62,104 nt of DNA. Source: Clostridia bacterium. GTDB lineage: Bacteria > Bacillota > Clostridia > Christensenellales > CAG-1252. The notes under the pieces were generated by a model. It did not search any database. It was not told the origin of the DNA and saw only the letters and a program-made list of their open reading frames with translations. The stretch lies in contig JAFPXC010000025.1 of NCBI GenBank assembly GCA_017394805.1, forward strand, positions 1 to 62,104, read 5' to 3'. Numbering within the stretch: the first letter of the stretch is position 1; the number at the start of each line of letters is the position of its first letter. The position numbers were made by a program, and so were the translations under genes. Shown piece by piece: positions 53,501 to 61,171 of this stretch.

Positions 53501-55280
53501 CCAAAAGACGCAAATCACCAAGGGAAGTACGGGCGGCCTTACCCTCTATGCAAAGTGGACGCCCACACAATACACGATTACCTATAACCTTAATGGTGGC
53601 ACTAATGATAGCAACAATCCTACCAAGTACACGGTTGAGTCTAACGATATCACCTTCGCCGACGCCACCCGCACGGGTTATACGTTCGGTGGATGGTACA
53701 CCAATTCATCATTGACAAACAAAAAGACGCAAATCGCCAAGGGCAGTACGGGCGACCTTACCCTCTACGCCAAGTGGACGCCCACACAATACACCATCAC
53801 CTACAACCTCAATGGCGGCACAAATAGCGGCAGTAACCCCGCCACCTACACCGTGGAGAGCAATACCATTACGTTGGCCGACGCCACCCGCACGGGCTAC
53901 ACGTTCGCAGGTTGGTATACCAACTCAGTTTGTACGCAATCCACGACGGGCATTGCCGCAGGTAGCCATGGCAACATGACGGTATACGCTAAATGGAATA
54001 TCATCACCTATACCATCACCTACAACCTCAATGGTGGCACCAATAGCGGCAGTAACCCCACCACCTACACCGTGGAAACGATAGGCGAAGGCGTCACGCT
54101 CGCCCCCGCCACCAAGGAGACCGCCCGCAATATAACGAACAAGAGCCTCGGCAACGGCAACTACAGCGTGACTACCGAAACTACCGCGTACACCTTCCTC
54201 GGCTGGTACAAGGAGAGTACGTTCGTCAACAAGGTGACCACTATCACCTCAGCGGATGGCGACGTGATGCTCTACGCCAAGTGGAGCGAAACTACCTCTA
54301 CTACTACTACGGAGAGTGCCTATCTGCGCGACGGCAACTATATTTACTTCGGCACCTATCCACAGACCGAGGTGACGGACAGCACAATCAAAACTGCACT
54401 TAATACTACGGCGGGCACCCTGCCCACGGCGGAGAATGCGCAAGCCTGGACGAGTTATGGATACTATATCAACGGCTCGGTATCCGACTATATGTGGTAC
54501 ATCGACCTGACGTACAACGGGGAGAAATACCGTGGCGTGTACTTTACTTCATATAGACCGTACTCCACCAGATTTAGCAGTGGCGCAAGCAATAGCATAC
54601 AAGACGAAAACGGCTATACTACAGGCAACGTGTATTGGTTCCAATACGAACCCATCAAGTGGCGTATTCTCAGCGAGGCGGGTGGGGAAGCGCTTATCTT
54701 GTGTGAGATGATTATAGACAGCAGGGAGTTCTATCACGAAAACGTAGATTATTATACCTTCTCCCACAACGGTGGAACGGGCTATGCCAACAACTATGCC
54801 TTGTCCAACATCCGTAAATGGCTGAACGACACCTTCTACAACACGGCATTCAACGACCTGCAGAAGGAATTGATACTCCTCACCACGGTGAACAACAGCG
54901 CACGCTCTACCAACCCCGATAGCAGCGCCACCGCCTTTAACAGTGGCAACAACACCTACGCCTGCGCGAATACGCAGGACTACGTATTCCTACTCTCGGA
55001 GCAAGAGGTAACGACCGCCGCCTACGGATTTAGTAGCAATTACGGCGACAAGGATACGGCAAGACGCAAGCAAAACACGGACTATGCCAAGTGCCAAGGC
55101 GCTGAGACAAGCACAAACAGTTCTTACTATGGTAACGGCTATTGGTGGCTCCGTTCGCCCATCTCTAGTTATAGTTACTCCGCGCGTTTCGTCAGCTACT
55201 ATGGCAATGTCGGCAGCTACCGCAATGTCGGCGACACTAGTAGCGGTGTTGTCCCCGCTTTGAAAATTAGGCTATCGTGA
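50502..55280 (+). CDS. InlB-repeat lipoprotein with C-terminal DUF6273 domain, paralogue of the 15-24 kb gene
   Basis: 1592 residues. The signal peptide ends in lipobox LASC (acylated C24). An N-terminal unique part (to about 150) is followed by InlB B-repeats, a pre-peptidase-like domain, two more InlB-like units and six tandem 73-residue InlB repeats of almost identical DNA (52,902-54,216). It ends with a DUF6273 domain (YIYFGTYPQTEVTDS to WWLRSP to VVPALKI). The start is the ATG at 50502 with GGAGGAAA upstream; the frame to 50448 runs through the terminator. It is a surface-anchored adhesin-like protein. The C-terminal 37 codons are strongly diverged from those of the paralogue at non-synonymous sites. 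Confidence 0.92.
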   Translation: MKKTLIVAFCLLIAVAVSIALASCAPTGSNYTGTYYDYEDGVKNANDWIKLEKDRWSDNEGMSGRVEYVDGKVVCYLSMFGEEDVLLWGTVKNGVFTYTIGERNAAGDYVYYNVYTDNSTASVKDSTGQAKSSDDNADTPTPSVKTYTVKFDSKGGTDVAPKTVKEGERLEAPAQPTKTMYVFAGWYKDSGTRNVWDFDTDRVTKDMTLYAKWTAEEVRVTSVDGATIDGNNISVVIEKNVNEMDMSDKVVLNNDSATWKLYYDKMGRDEIRTKIATNDYGRLDSGSNLFYIVVTSSDETQSKTYTLELYKRYDVSVGIYDVYGDYVDSYAVTTLDTLTAPSNLSIAGYTVNGWKSSSVKIGETVPKNYEGAIRLTPDATPNTYTVTYQANGGSLSKTKQTVTFDKAEQLAVPTQEGYTFTGWTMNGEDVTDGTAKCTWKIAGDVTLTARYRANHYAVVVQSNDTDAGTASISGNGLDNVNVFFNVNNDKCATNVHTQTVTTQEGLRYPADPTAEGYLFRGWYKDGSIYNFARDIYGDLNLTAEWYRLPTGARIVTAYTAASLAEETYAEVSGAAVSYYFVAKTGGTYTLSYRNTQEGATYGARIYVSGANGYTNVVATNTTRKTITFTANAGSVCSINLQREGDYNTGVYFAVYGGNMFAAGGKVAVSDLNRVVLAGNTVTLKATENTGYTFEGWYKNGTKLSADKNYTYRSPAADSTITASYTYYTVSTDANLSDAGTYTQKSREKVTVGSTVTLTASTNNGYTWLGWYDGNTKVSEGTGLSCTITMTAENKTYTAKWTPTQYTITYNLNSGTNSSNNPATYTVESNTITLANATRAYYTFGGWYTNSSLTNRKTQIAKGSTGDLTLYAKWTPTRYAITYNLNGGTNSNSNPTEYTVESNAITFANPTRTGYTFGGWYTNSACTQSTTGIAAGSHGYVTVYAKWTIITYTITYNLNGGTNNNSNLTTYTVESNTITLAPATRDYYTFGGWYTSSSLTNQKTQITKGSTGGLTLYAKWTPTQYTITYNLNGGTNDSNNPTKYTVESNDITFADATRTGYTFGGWYTNSSLTNKKTQIAKGSTGDLTLYAKWTPTQYTITYNLNGGTNSGSNPATYTVESNTITLADATRTGYTFAGWYTNSVCTQSTTGIAAGSHGNMTVYAKWNIITYTITYNLNGGTNSGSNPTTYTVETIGEGVTLAPATKETARNITNKSLGNGNYSVTTETTAYTFLGWYKESTFVNKVTTITSADGDVMLYAKWSETTSTTTTESAYLRDGNYIYFGTYPQTEVTDSTIKTALNTTAGTLPTAENAQAWTSYGYYINGSVSDYMWYIDLTYNGEKYRGVYFTSYRPYSTRFSSGASNSIQDENGYTTGNVYWFQYEPIKWRILSEAGGEALILCEMIIDSREFYHENVDYYTFSHNGGTGYANNYALSNIRKWLNDTFYNTAFNDLQKELILLTTVNNSARSTNPDSSATAFNSGNNTYACANTQDYVFLLSEQEVTTAAYGFSSNYGDKDTARRKQNTDYAKCQGAETSTNSSYYGNGYWWLRSPISSYSYSARFVSYYGNVGSYRNVGDTSSGVVPALKIRLS
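52902..54216 (+). repeat. Six tandem 219-bp InlB-repeat units
   Basis: Units begin at 52902, 53121, 53340, 53559, 53778 and 53997, exactly 219 bp (73 codons) apart. Each reads TITYNLNGGTN...NPxTYTVESNxIT...GYTFGGWYTNS...LYAKW or a variant. Two types are interspersed: units 1, 3 and 4 end with LTNxKTQIxKGSTG, while units 2 and 5 have CTQSTTGIAAGSHG. The final unit runs longer. Such near-identical DNA repeats expand and contract by recombination. Confidence 0.9.
55140..55250 (+). other. Candidate DGR-type variable region of the second DUF6273 gene
   Basis: Thirty-seven codons from YWWLRSP to SSGV, same length as 15205-15315 with no gaps, followed by the identical 18-nt block at 55251-55268. 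Variable codons keep their third base (C or T) and change at positions 1 and 2. No hairpin like that after the first copy is seen downstream. Confidence 0.6.
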
Positions 55281-55490
55281 GGCGTCCCCCCGTCATGTTG
55301 AGCAAGCACAAAGTGCGCCGTTGCGCCATAGCTGCGCATTGGGCAATAGACCGAAACATCCCCTATCAAGAGGAACTTCCCTTCGAGATACTTCGGTCAA
55401 TTGCCCTTTAGGCGCAACACGCGCACGGCGCATTGGCTCAGTATGACGCCGCCAACGAAAGCAACGGTTTTCTCCCAATCACCCCCATTA

Positions 55491-55583
55491 CAAAGAACCG
55501 CAACGCGCACCGTTGCGGTTCTTTGTTTCGGGGCGGCCTTGTCGTATGCCGATATGGAATAAAACAAAACGGATTCTTGCATA
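55491..55583 (+). repeat. Intergenic repeat with terminator hairpin, copy 1
   Basis: Starts with a bidirectional terminator, ACAAAGAACCGCAACG (55491-55506) with CGTTGCGGTTCTTTGT (55512-55527). It then runs GGCGGCCTTGTCGTATGCCGATATGGAATAAAAC to TTCTTGCATAA. A second copy lies at 56379-56470 after the DUF2442 gene. The remaining 55,281-55,490 stretch shows no gene. Confidence 0.7.
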
Positions 55584-55590
55584 ATATGTA

Positions 55591-55619
55591 TTGACAATAT
55601 CACGGTATCGTGATATAAT
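55591..55619 (+). promoter_or_regulatory. Promoter with overlapping palindromic operator
   Basis: TTGACA (55591-55596), 17-bp spacer, TATAAT (55614-55619). ATATCACG-GTAT-CGTGATAT (55597-55616) is a perfect inverted repeat filling the spacer and part of the -10 box, a classical repressor operator for the DUF4160/DUF2442 pair. Confidence 0.85.
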
Positions 55620-55646
55620 AAGAATAAAAACAGCAGGAGGGTACGT

Positions 55647-55901
55647 ATGCCGGTATTATCGAGATTTTACGGAATTATCATTCGGATGTATTTTCAACAG
55701 GCGGAGCATAATCCGCCCCATATTCACGCGCTATACGGCGACAATATGGCGGCCATCGACATTCAAACGGGCGAGATATTAGAGGGTAACCTTCCGCCCA
55801 AGGCGCTCTCGATGGTGCGTGAATGGACGAATGCGCAAAAGCACGAATTGTTGCGCATTTGGGAAACGCAAGAGTTCAAGGCATTGCCCCCGCTCGAATA
55901 A
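55647..55901 (+). CDS. DUF4160-family protein, putative toxin partner
   Basis: 84 residues with the DUF4160 pattern: MPVLSRFYGIIIRMYFQQAEHNPPHIHALYGDNMAAIDI, containing the conserved PPHIHA-Y-G motif, and a helical C-terminus (VREWTNAQKHELLRIWE). GGAGGG precedes the ATG. DUF4160 genes are commonly paired with DUF2442 genes and resemble type II toxin-antitoxin modules, but the activity is not established as far as I know. It is controlled by a palindromic operator in its promoter. Confidence 0.85.
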   Translation: MPVLSRFYGIIIRMYFQQAEHNPPHIHALYGDNMAAIDIQTGEILEGNLPPKALSMVREWTNAQKHELLRIWETQEFKALPPLE

Positions 55902-55913
55902 GGAGATGACGAT

Positions 55914-56351
55914 ATGTTTCACAAATTGAAAGACGTGACTGCGATAGCCGATTATCGCCTGTGCGTGCAGTTCGCCGAAGGCGTGACCAAAATCTACGAC
56001 GTCAAGCCGTTGCTTGACAAGTGGCCGACGTTCAAGGCACTCGTGACTACGCCGCACCTGTTTTATGACGTAAAGGTAGACGTGGGTGGGTTCGGCATCG
56101 TCTGGAACGACGACCTCGATTTGTCCTGCGACGAATTGTTCGCCAACGGCGTAACGATACAAACGCCCTTCGACGGGCTGTTGGCGTTCACCGACGCCAC
56201 CCAATTGTGGGGGCTTAACGAAAGCACCTTGCGCAAAGCAATCGCCTATGGCAAACTCGTCAACGGCGTGGACGCCTGCAAGTACGGCAAGCAATGGGTG
56301 GTGTCCATCAAAGCGATGGAACGCGAGTACGGGGCGCCAAAAGTGGGATAA
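55914..56351 (+). CDS. DUF2442 protein with C-terminal helix-turn-helix, putative antitoxin/repressor
   Basis: 145 residues. Residues 1-80 are DUF2442 (DYRLCVQFAEGVTKIYDVKPLLD, VDVGGFGIVWNDDLDLSCDELF). Residues 85-145 look like an excisionase/HTH_17-type DNA-binding domain (FTDATQLWGLNESTLRKAIAYGKLVNGVDACKYGKQWVV). It starts 12 bases after the DUF4160 stop, with AAGGAG upstream. The DNA-binding half makes it the likely ligand of the operator at 55597-55616, giving an autoregulated pair. Confidence 0.85.
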   Translation: MFHKLKDVTAIADYRLCVQFAEGVTKIYDVKPLLDKWPTFKALVTTPHLFYDVKVDVGGFGIVWNDDLDLSCDELFANGVTIQTPFDGLLAFTDATQLWGLNESTLRKAIAYGKLVNGVDACKYGKQWVVSIKAMEREYGAPKVG

Positions 56352-56378
56352 TTGTTATTCCGATGACACTACAAAGCA

Positions 56379-56470
56379 ACAAAGAACCGCAACGAAGCGC
56401 TGCGGTTCTTTTGGCGGAACTGCCTTGTTGTTTGACGATATGAAATAAAGCAAAGCAAATTCTTGTATAA
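56379..56470 (+). repeat. Intergenic repeat with terminator hairpin, copy 2
   Basis: ACAAAGAACCGCAACG, TGCGGTTCTTTTGG, GCCTTGTTGTTTGACGATATG and AATTCTTGTATAA align with 55491-55583. The hairpin AAAGAACCGCA/TGCGGTTCTTT (56381-56411) ends the DUF2442 transcript. The two copies bracket the DUF4160/DUF2442 pair as direct repeats. Confidence 0.65.
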
Positions 56471-56510
56471 ACTCATTAAAAAACTGATGCCAAATAAAGG
56501 AGAGTAGCAT

Positions 56511-57230
56511 ATGAATATAACGGAAAAATTAACAGATATAGGTTTAGATCTTGTAAAGTCACTACTAATCACCGTAGTTTCCGCACTTATTGCGTTTTTC
56601 TTTACAAAAAAGTATTATTCTAAAGTCAAATTTGCGACAGGATTAAAAGAAATCGGTATACAATCTTTTTTAACACGTTACCCAAAGCAACAAGAACTTG
56701 AATATATGTTTTTGCATTCTGACGTCATCAAAATAATGTTTGTTTCAGGCGTATCCTTTTTTAAGACATACAGGACATTGATAGAAAAAGCGGTAAAACT
56801 AAACAAAAAGGTGGAGATACTCATCGCAACAAGGGAGACAGCTTTTTTGGCGCACATTGAAAGTTTGGAAGTATCATTTGGTGGACGTGACGAATGTAAA
56901 AAAATCAGCGATGAAATAGACGAAGTTATGAATAAATTAGAATATCTGTTGAAAGATGAGAACTATTGTAATAATATTGAAATTCGTCACTTCAGCGATG
57001 AATATAGACTTCCGATGATCTTGTGCCAAACATACGGCGAAAATAATACTTTGCAGAAAAGCGACTGCTTGCTGTATATCTCATTGCCACCCTATTCATC
57101 TCGTCAAGCCGCTATTCTAAAGCTCCATTCGGATTCAAAGCAAAGCACCGATAAAGAATTGGACATGATAGAAATGGCAACGGCGCATTTTGACAAGGTT
57201 TGGGAACAAGTTAATCCCAAGACCGATTAA
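56511..57230 (+). CDS. Membrane-anchored protein of unknown function
   Basis: 239 residues. An N-terminal transmembrane helix (SLLITVVSALIAFFFTKKYY, about 18-38) anchors a cytoplasmic domain. It contains IKIMFVSGVSFFKTYRTLIEKAVKLNKKVEILIA and, near the end, RHFSDEYRLPMILCQTYG and LLYISLPPYSSRQAAIL. This layout resembles PLD-like or toxin-domain proteins in which a phosphodiesterase fold follows a single helix, but no HKD motif is visible. GGAGAGTAG precedes the ATG. The gene is AT-rich, unlike the flanking core genes, and stands between repeats, so it was probably acquired. Confidence 0.7.
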   Translation: MNITEKLTDIGLDLVKSLLITVVSALIAFFFTKKYYSKVKFATGLKEIGIQSFLTRYPKQQELEYMFLHSDVIKIMFVSGVSFFKTYRTLIEKAVKLNKKVEILIATRETAFLAHIESLEVSFGGRDECKKISDEIDEVMNKLEYLLKDENYCNNIEIRHFSDEYRLPMILCQTYGENNTLQKSDCLLYISLPPYSSRQAAILKLHSDSKQSTDKELDMIEMATAHFDKVWEQVNPKTD

Positions 57231-57385
57231 AGCGCAGCGATAATATAGAGGTTCTCATTTTTGCGAAACATATACTGTATACAAAGCCACGGAGATATTC
57301 TTTTGTTGGCACTAAAGATGTCGCTGTAAAAAAATCATTTGCTCACTACTCAGCGAATAAGCATAAATGTGTCTTGAGTAAAAAT

Positions 57386-57552
57386 GGAACTCGGTGGAAC
57401 CCAGTGGAACTCGTGAAGCCGTTTACAGTTAGACGGTCCTTGTCTTGAACAAGTGGCGGCGCGATGCGCCACCAGACAAGGCCCGTCTTACACCGTAACC
57501 GCAATTGCCGAAAACCAAACAAAAAGGGATTGGAACGGACGACGGGGGATGG
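57386..57552 (+). repeat. Dispersed inverted-repeat element, copy 2
   Basis: TTAGACGGTCCTTGTCTTG (57429-57447) and CCAGACAAGGCCCGTCTTA (57472-57490) form an inverted repeat. Blocks on both sides match the element at 13408-13645 in opposite orientation. It ends at GGGCGGCCGC, where the uppP fragment begins. The 57,231-57,385 stretch holds no gene. Confidence 0.6.
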
Positions 57553-57681
57553 GCGGCCGCCCTGTCCTCTTTCGTCTTCGGCCTCGTGGGGTTGCGCCTT
57601 ATGCTCAAGGCCTTTCGCCGTGCCATGCCCCTCTTCGGCTTCTACACGCTCGCGCTGTCCATCGTGGCCTTATTCGTATAA
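57553..57681 (+). pseudogene. 3' fragment of a second uppP gene
   Basis: 129 bp matching 50021-50149 exactly in length, encoding the last 42 residues of UppP (AAALSSFVFGLVGLRLMLKA onward) and the stop codon. The six differences I count are all synonymous. No start, ribosome binding site or first two BacA motifs are present, so it is not functional. Homology begins at GCGGCCGCC, which is also the right end of the repeat element. Confidence 0.92.
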
Positions 57682-57735
57682 CGATACTTTTCACGCGGTC
57701 GGTAATAAATACGCCTCAACGAGCGATAGCGCAAT

Positions 57736-57764
57736 AAAAAAGAGGGAAAATCCCTCTTTTTTTG
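57736..57764 (+). terminator. Terminator after the uppP fragment
   Basis: AAAAAGAGGGA and TCCCTCTTTTT around AAA, followed by more T. Confidence 0.85.
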
Positions 57765-57866
57765 TAGTTTACCGCTACGATTGACGTATTGCAACGGTTT
57801 TTAAACGCTTATCATTTTGCCGTCGGCGCACGAATCGCGCCCGATAGAGTAGAGCCACGCCGTAGG

Positions 57867-58163
57867 TCAGATGGGCATTTTGGCACGGAAGATGAAGATA
57901 AGGACCAGCGCCGCCACTTGCCAAGCGATGCCCAACAGGTTGACTACGGTGAAATACCAATGCTCGGCCTTGGTCTTGTGCCGCACGATCTGCATGGTGA
58001 GGAAGCCGCCCACCGCGCCGCCGAAGAAGGACATAAGAAGTAGCACCTTTTCGGGCGTGCGACGGGAGCCTTTGACGGCTTTTTTCTTATCCGCGGCGTA
58101 CATACAGCCGGTAATGACGCTCATCAGTGCGAAGTAGGCCAAAACGATATAAAAAATAATCAT
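57867..58163 (-). CDS. DUF1294 membrane protein
   Basis: 98 residues with three hydrophobic segments (MIIFYIVLAYFALMSVITGC, a central LLLMSFFGGAVGGFLTMQIV and a C-terminal VVNLLGIAWQVAALVLIFIF). The DUF1294 signature is YAADKKKAVKGSRRTPEKVLL followed by GGxxG and RHKTKAEHWYF. AAAGGAGAAAG precedes the ATG at 58163, which excludes the longer frame to 58226. Function unknown for the family. Confidence 0.88.
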   Translation of the reverse strand: MIIFYIVLAYFALMSVITGCMYAADKKKAVKGSRRTPEKVLLLMSFFGGAVGGFLTMQIVRHKTKAEHWYFTVVNLLGIAWQVAALVLIFIFRAKMPI

Positions 58164-58242
58164 AATCTTTCTCCTTTGCGTAGGGGCGAACGCCGTCGCC
58201 CGCAGGATCGTTTGCCTCGTCGTCAAGGCAACGGGTATGCTG

Positions 58243-59544
58243 TCAAAAACAAATCTTCGCGAATGCGGCGCGGTAGACGGCGAGCATTTGTTCGAGGCGG
58301 TCCAACCGCACGTATTCGTCCACCTGGTGGCACATTTCCTCGTCCCCCGGGAAGACGGGGCCGAACGCCACGGCGCAAGGCAACGCCCGCGCGTAGGTTG
58401 CGCCGCCGATGCAACGGGGCGGCGTCATATCGCCCGTCACCTCGCGGTAGGCCGCCAAAAGATTGACGATGAGCGGGTGGTCGGCGGCGATATAGAGGGC
58501 GGGGTGTTCTTTATCGAGGCGAACGTCCGCCTCGGGCAGGGCTTTTTCTATTCTCGCTTTGACGTCCGCGTTGGTCACCGAGATAGGCTCGCGTATATCC
58601 AACCCCACGGCTATTTTGCCGTCCACGGCGTGCGCGTAGCCCACGTTCATCGTCAATGCGCCGCTCACCTCGTCCGAGAGGTCGAGCCCCAATCCCGCGC
58701 CCGTACTTTCGGCGAGCGCTTGGTACAATCGGTCAAGCCCCGCGTCGGCTTTGGACAGCACCGCAAGCACCTTGACGAGGGCGTTGTCGCCCAACTCGGG
58801 GGTAGAGCCGTGCGCGCTCTTGCCCGTGGCGGTCAAGCGGTAGCCGGCGCCGTTTTCCGCTACACGTACCCCATATTTCAGCGCCATGAAGCGCATTTCG
58901 GGCGTGCACCTAAGCACCTCGGCCTCGGCATAATCGGGCACCATATTCACCCTGTCGCCCGACTCCAAGCGTACCAATACGTCGGGGCAAGCCACCTTCA
59001 ACTCGAAGTGTCCCAACCCCTTTTCGCAATTCAGCACGGGGAAGTCCCCGTCTGGGCTTATGGCCCATTTGGGTATCTCCTCGGTGGCGAGATAGCGGTC
59101 CATACATTGCCAACCCGTCTCCTCGTTGCACCCGAAGATAAAGCGCACGCGCATCTTGGGCGTTTTGCCCTCGTCCAGTAGGGATTTGAGGGCGTACATA
59201 GAGGCCACCAAGGGCCCTTTGTCGTCCTGCGTGCCTCTGCCGTACATTTTGCCGTCCGCGATGGTGGCGGACAGAGGGCCGTACTTCCAGCCCTCGCCCA
59301 GAGGCACGGTGTCGAGGTGGCAAAGTACGCCGAACAGGTCGCCTTCGCCTATTTCCGCCCAACCGCAGTATCCGTCCAGATCGCGGGTGCGGAAGCCCCA
59401 TTGCTCGAACAAAGCCAAAGTGTAGTCGAGCGCCTTGCGAACGCCCGCGCCGCAGGGTGCGCCCGGTTGGGGCGTATCTTCCACCGTATTCATGCCGACC
59501 AAATCGGCAAGCGTGTGTATCACGTCGTCAAAATATCCTTGCAT
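58243..59544 (-). CDS. Sapep/PepV-type dipeptidase, M20 family
   Basis: 433-residue metallopeptidase with the M20 motifs: LCHLDTVPLGEGW (metal-binding His and catalytic Asp), GRGTQDDKGPLVASM (bridging Asp), FGCNEETGW (catalytic and metal Glu), SPDGDFPVLNCEKG (metal Asp) and GPVFPGDEEMCHQVDEYV (C-terminal metal His). A lid/dimerisation domain sits between about 185 and 310. It hydrolyses dipeptides in the cytoplasm in the known relatives (PepV, Sapep). GAGGTAGATT precedes the ATG. It is monocistronic and divergent from proS. Confidence 0.92.
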   Translation of the reverse strand: MQGYFDDVIHTLADLVGMNTVEDTPQPGAPCGAGVRKALDYTLALFEQWGFRTRDLDGYCGWAEIGEGDLFGVLCHLDTVPLGEGWKYGPLSATIADGKMYGRGTQDDKGPLVASMYALKSLLDEGKTPKMRVRFIFGCNEETGWQCMDRYLATEEIPKWAISPDGDFPVLNCEKGLGHFELKVACPDVLVRLESGDRVNMVPDYAEAEVLRCTPEMRFMALKYGVRVAENGAGYRLTATGKSAHGSTPELGDNALVKVLAVLSKADAGLDRLYQALAESTGAGLGLDLSDEVSGALTMNVGYAHAVDGKIAVGLDIREPISVTNADVKARIEKALPEADVRLDKEHPALYIAADHPLIVNLLAAYREVTGDMTPPRCIGGATYARALPCAVAFGPVFPGDEEMCHQVDEYVRLDRLEQMLAVYRAAFAKICF

Positions 59545-59643
59545 AATCTACCTCGCTTTGCGAAAGGAGTCGCCCTTTCGCCCGTATTTCGCTCCCATTA
59601 TACTATATTTTTGCGCAATAATAAACAATTACGAAGCAAATTA

Positions 59644-59672
59644 TTTACATTTGGTCGGCTTTGCTATATAAT
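59644..59672 (+). promoter_or_regulatory. Sigma-A promoter of proS
   Basis: TTTACA (59644-59649), 17-bp spacer, TATAAT (59667-59672), 31 bp before the proS start codon. Confidence 0.85.
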
Positions 59673-59703
59673 TTAAGGGCATCAAGCATCAAGGAGAGTC
59701 ATT

Positions 59704-61158
59704 ATGGCCAACAACAAAGATACGCAATTCGTCAAAGAGATTGCCGATATGCAGGCGGATTTCCCCCAATGGTACACCGACGTCGTCACCAAGACGGGCA
59801 TGGTGGACTACGGCCCCGTCAAGGGCACGATGGTCATTCGCCCCTACGGCTACGCCATTTGGGAGATCATTCAAGAGGAACTCAACAAGCGTTTCCGCGC
59901 CACCGGGCACCAAAACGCCTATTTCCCCATGTTCATTCCCTACAGTTTCCTCACGCGTGAGGCCGAGCACGTGGAGGGGTTCGCCCCCGAGGTGGCTTTG
60001 GTCACCCACGTCGGCGACGAGGAATTGCCCGAGAAGTTGGTCGTACGCCCCACCAGCGAGACCATCATCGGCACGATGTATTCCAAGTGGATCCAGTCCT
60101 GGCGCGACCTACCCGTGATGATCAACCAATGGGCCAACGTCGTCCGTTGGGAGAAGACCACGCGCCCCTTCTTGCGCACCAGCGAGTTTTTGTGGCAGGA
60201 GGGACACACCGCCCACCGCACCCCCGAGGAAGCGCAGGAGGAAACCCTCAAAATGCTCGAGGTCTACCGCGAGTTCGCCGAGAACGTGCTGGCCATTCCC
60301 ATGCTGACCGGCCGCAAGACCGAGAAAGAAAAGTTCGCGGGTGCGGAAGCCACCTACACCATCGAGGCCATGATGCTGGACGGCAAGAGCCTGCAGAGCG
60401 GCACTTCGCACAACCTCGGGCAGAACTTCGCCAAGGCGTTCGACATCACGTTCCTCGACAAGGACAATACCTTGCACTATCCCTACCAGACCAGTTGGGG
60501 CGTTTCCACCCGTCTTATCGGTGCTTTGGTCATGGCGCACGGCGACCAACGCGGGTTGGCGTTGCCACCCATGGTGGCGCCCTATCAGGTGGTCATCGTA
60601 CCCATCGCCGCGCATAAGGGCGGCGTGTTGGAAAAGGTGGCCGAGGTGGCTGACGAGTTGCGCCAAGCGGGCGTGCGCGTCTACGTGGACGACCGCGACC
60701 AGTCCCCGGGGTGGAAGTTCAACGAGTGGGAGATGAAGGGCGTGCCCTGCCGTATGGAGATAGGCCCCCGCGACATCGAGAACGACACCTGCGTATTGGT
60801 GCGCCGCGACACCCACGAGAAGAATCCCGCGTCCTTGCAAGGCATCGCCGATACCGTGCAAAAACACCTCGCCGACATTCAACGCAATATGTACCTCAAA
60901 GCGATGGCTTTCCGCGACAGCCACATAGTGGACGTGGCCGATATGGATGAGCTCAAAGCGGCGGTGGACGGCGGCAACTTCGTGCGCACGATGTGGTGCG
61001 GCGACCGCGCCTGCGAGGACAAGGTGAAAGAACTCACGTCCGCCAGCAGTCGCTGTATGCCTTTCGACCAGACGCCGATGGGCGACAAATGCGTGTGCTG
61101 CGGCAAGAAATTAGCCAAAGGCGAGGGCTACACCATCTACTTCGCCAAAGCGTATTGA
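59704..61158 (+). CDS. proS: Prolyl-tRNA synthetase, type 3 (archaeal/eukaryotic-like)
   Basis: Class II synthetase of 484 residues. Motif 2 reads NQWANVVRWEKTTRPFLRTSEFLWQEGHTAH, and motif 3 contains HGDQRGLALPPMVAPYQVVIVPI. After the anticodon-binding domain comes the C-terminal zinc domain of type 3 ProRS (MWCGDRACEDKV, then CVCCGKKLAKGEGYTIYFAKAY). The editing INS domain of typical bacterial ProRS is absent, in line with this type. AAGGAG precedes the ATG. It is followed 13 bases later by a phosphoribosyltransferase-like gene in the same operon. Confidence 0.96.
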   Translation: MANNKDTQFVKEIADMQADFPQWYTDVVTKTGMVDYGPVKGTMVIRPYGYAIWEIIQEELNKRFRATGHQNAYFPMFIPYSFLTREAEHVEGFAPEVALVTHVGDEELPEKLVVRPTSETIIGTMYSKWIQSWRDLPVMINQWANVVRWEKTTRPFLRTSEFLWQEGHTAHRTPEEAQEETLKMLEVYREFAENVLAIPMLTGRKTEKEKFAGAEATYTIEAMMLDGKSLQSGTSHNLGQNFAKAFDITFLDKDNTLHYPYQTSWGVSTRLIGALVMAHGDQRGLALPPMVAPYQVVIVPIAAHKGGVLEKVAEVADELRQAGVRVYVDDRDQSPGWKFNEWEMKGVPCRMEIGPRDIENDTCVLVRRDTHEKNPASLQGIADTVQKHLADIQRNMYLKAMAFRDSHIVDVADMDELKAAVDGGNFVRTMWCGDRACEDKVKELTSASSRCMPFDQTPMGDKCVCCGKKLAKGEGYTIYFAKAY

Positions 61159-61171
61159 TAAGGAGAACGTT

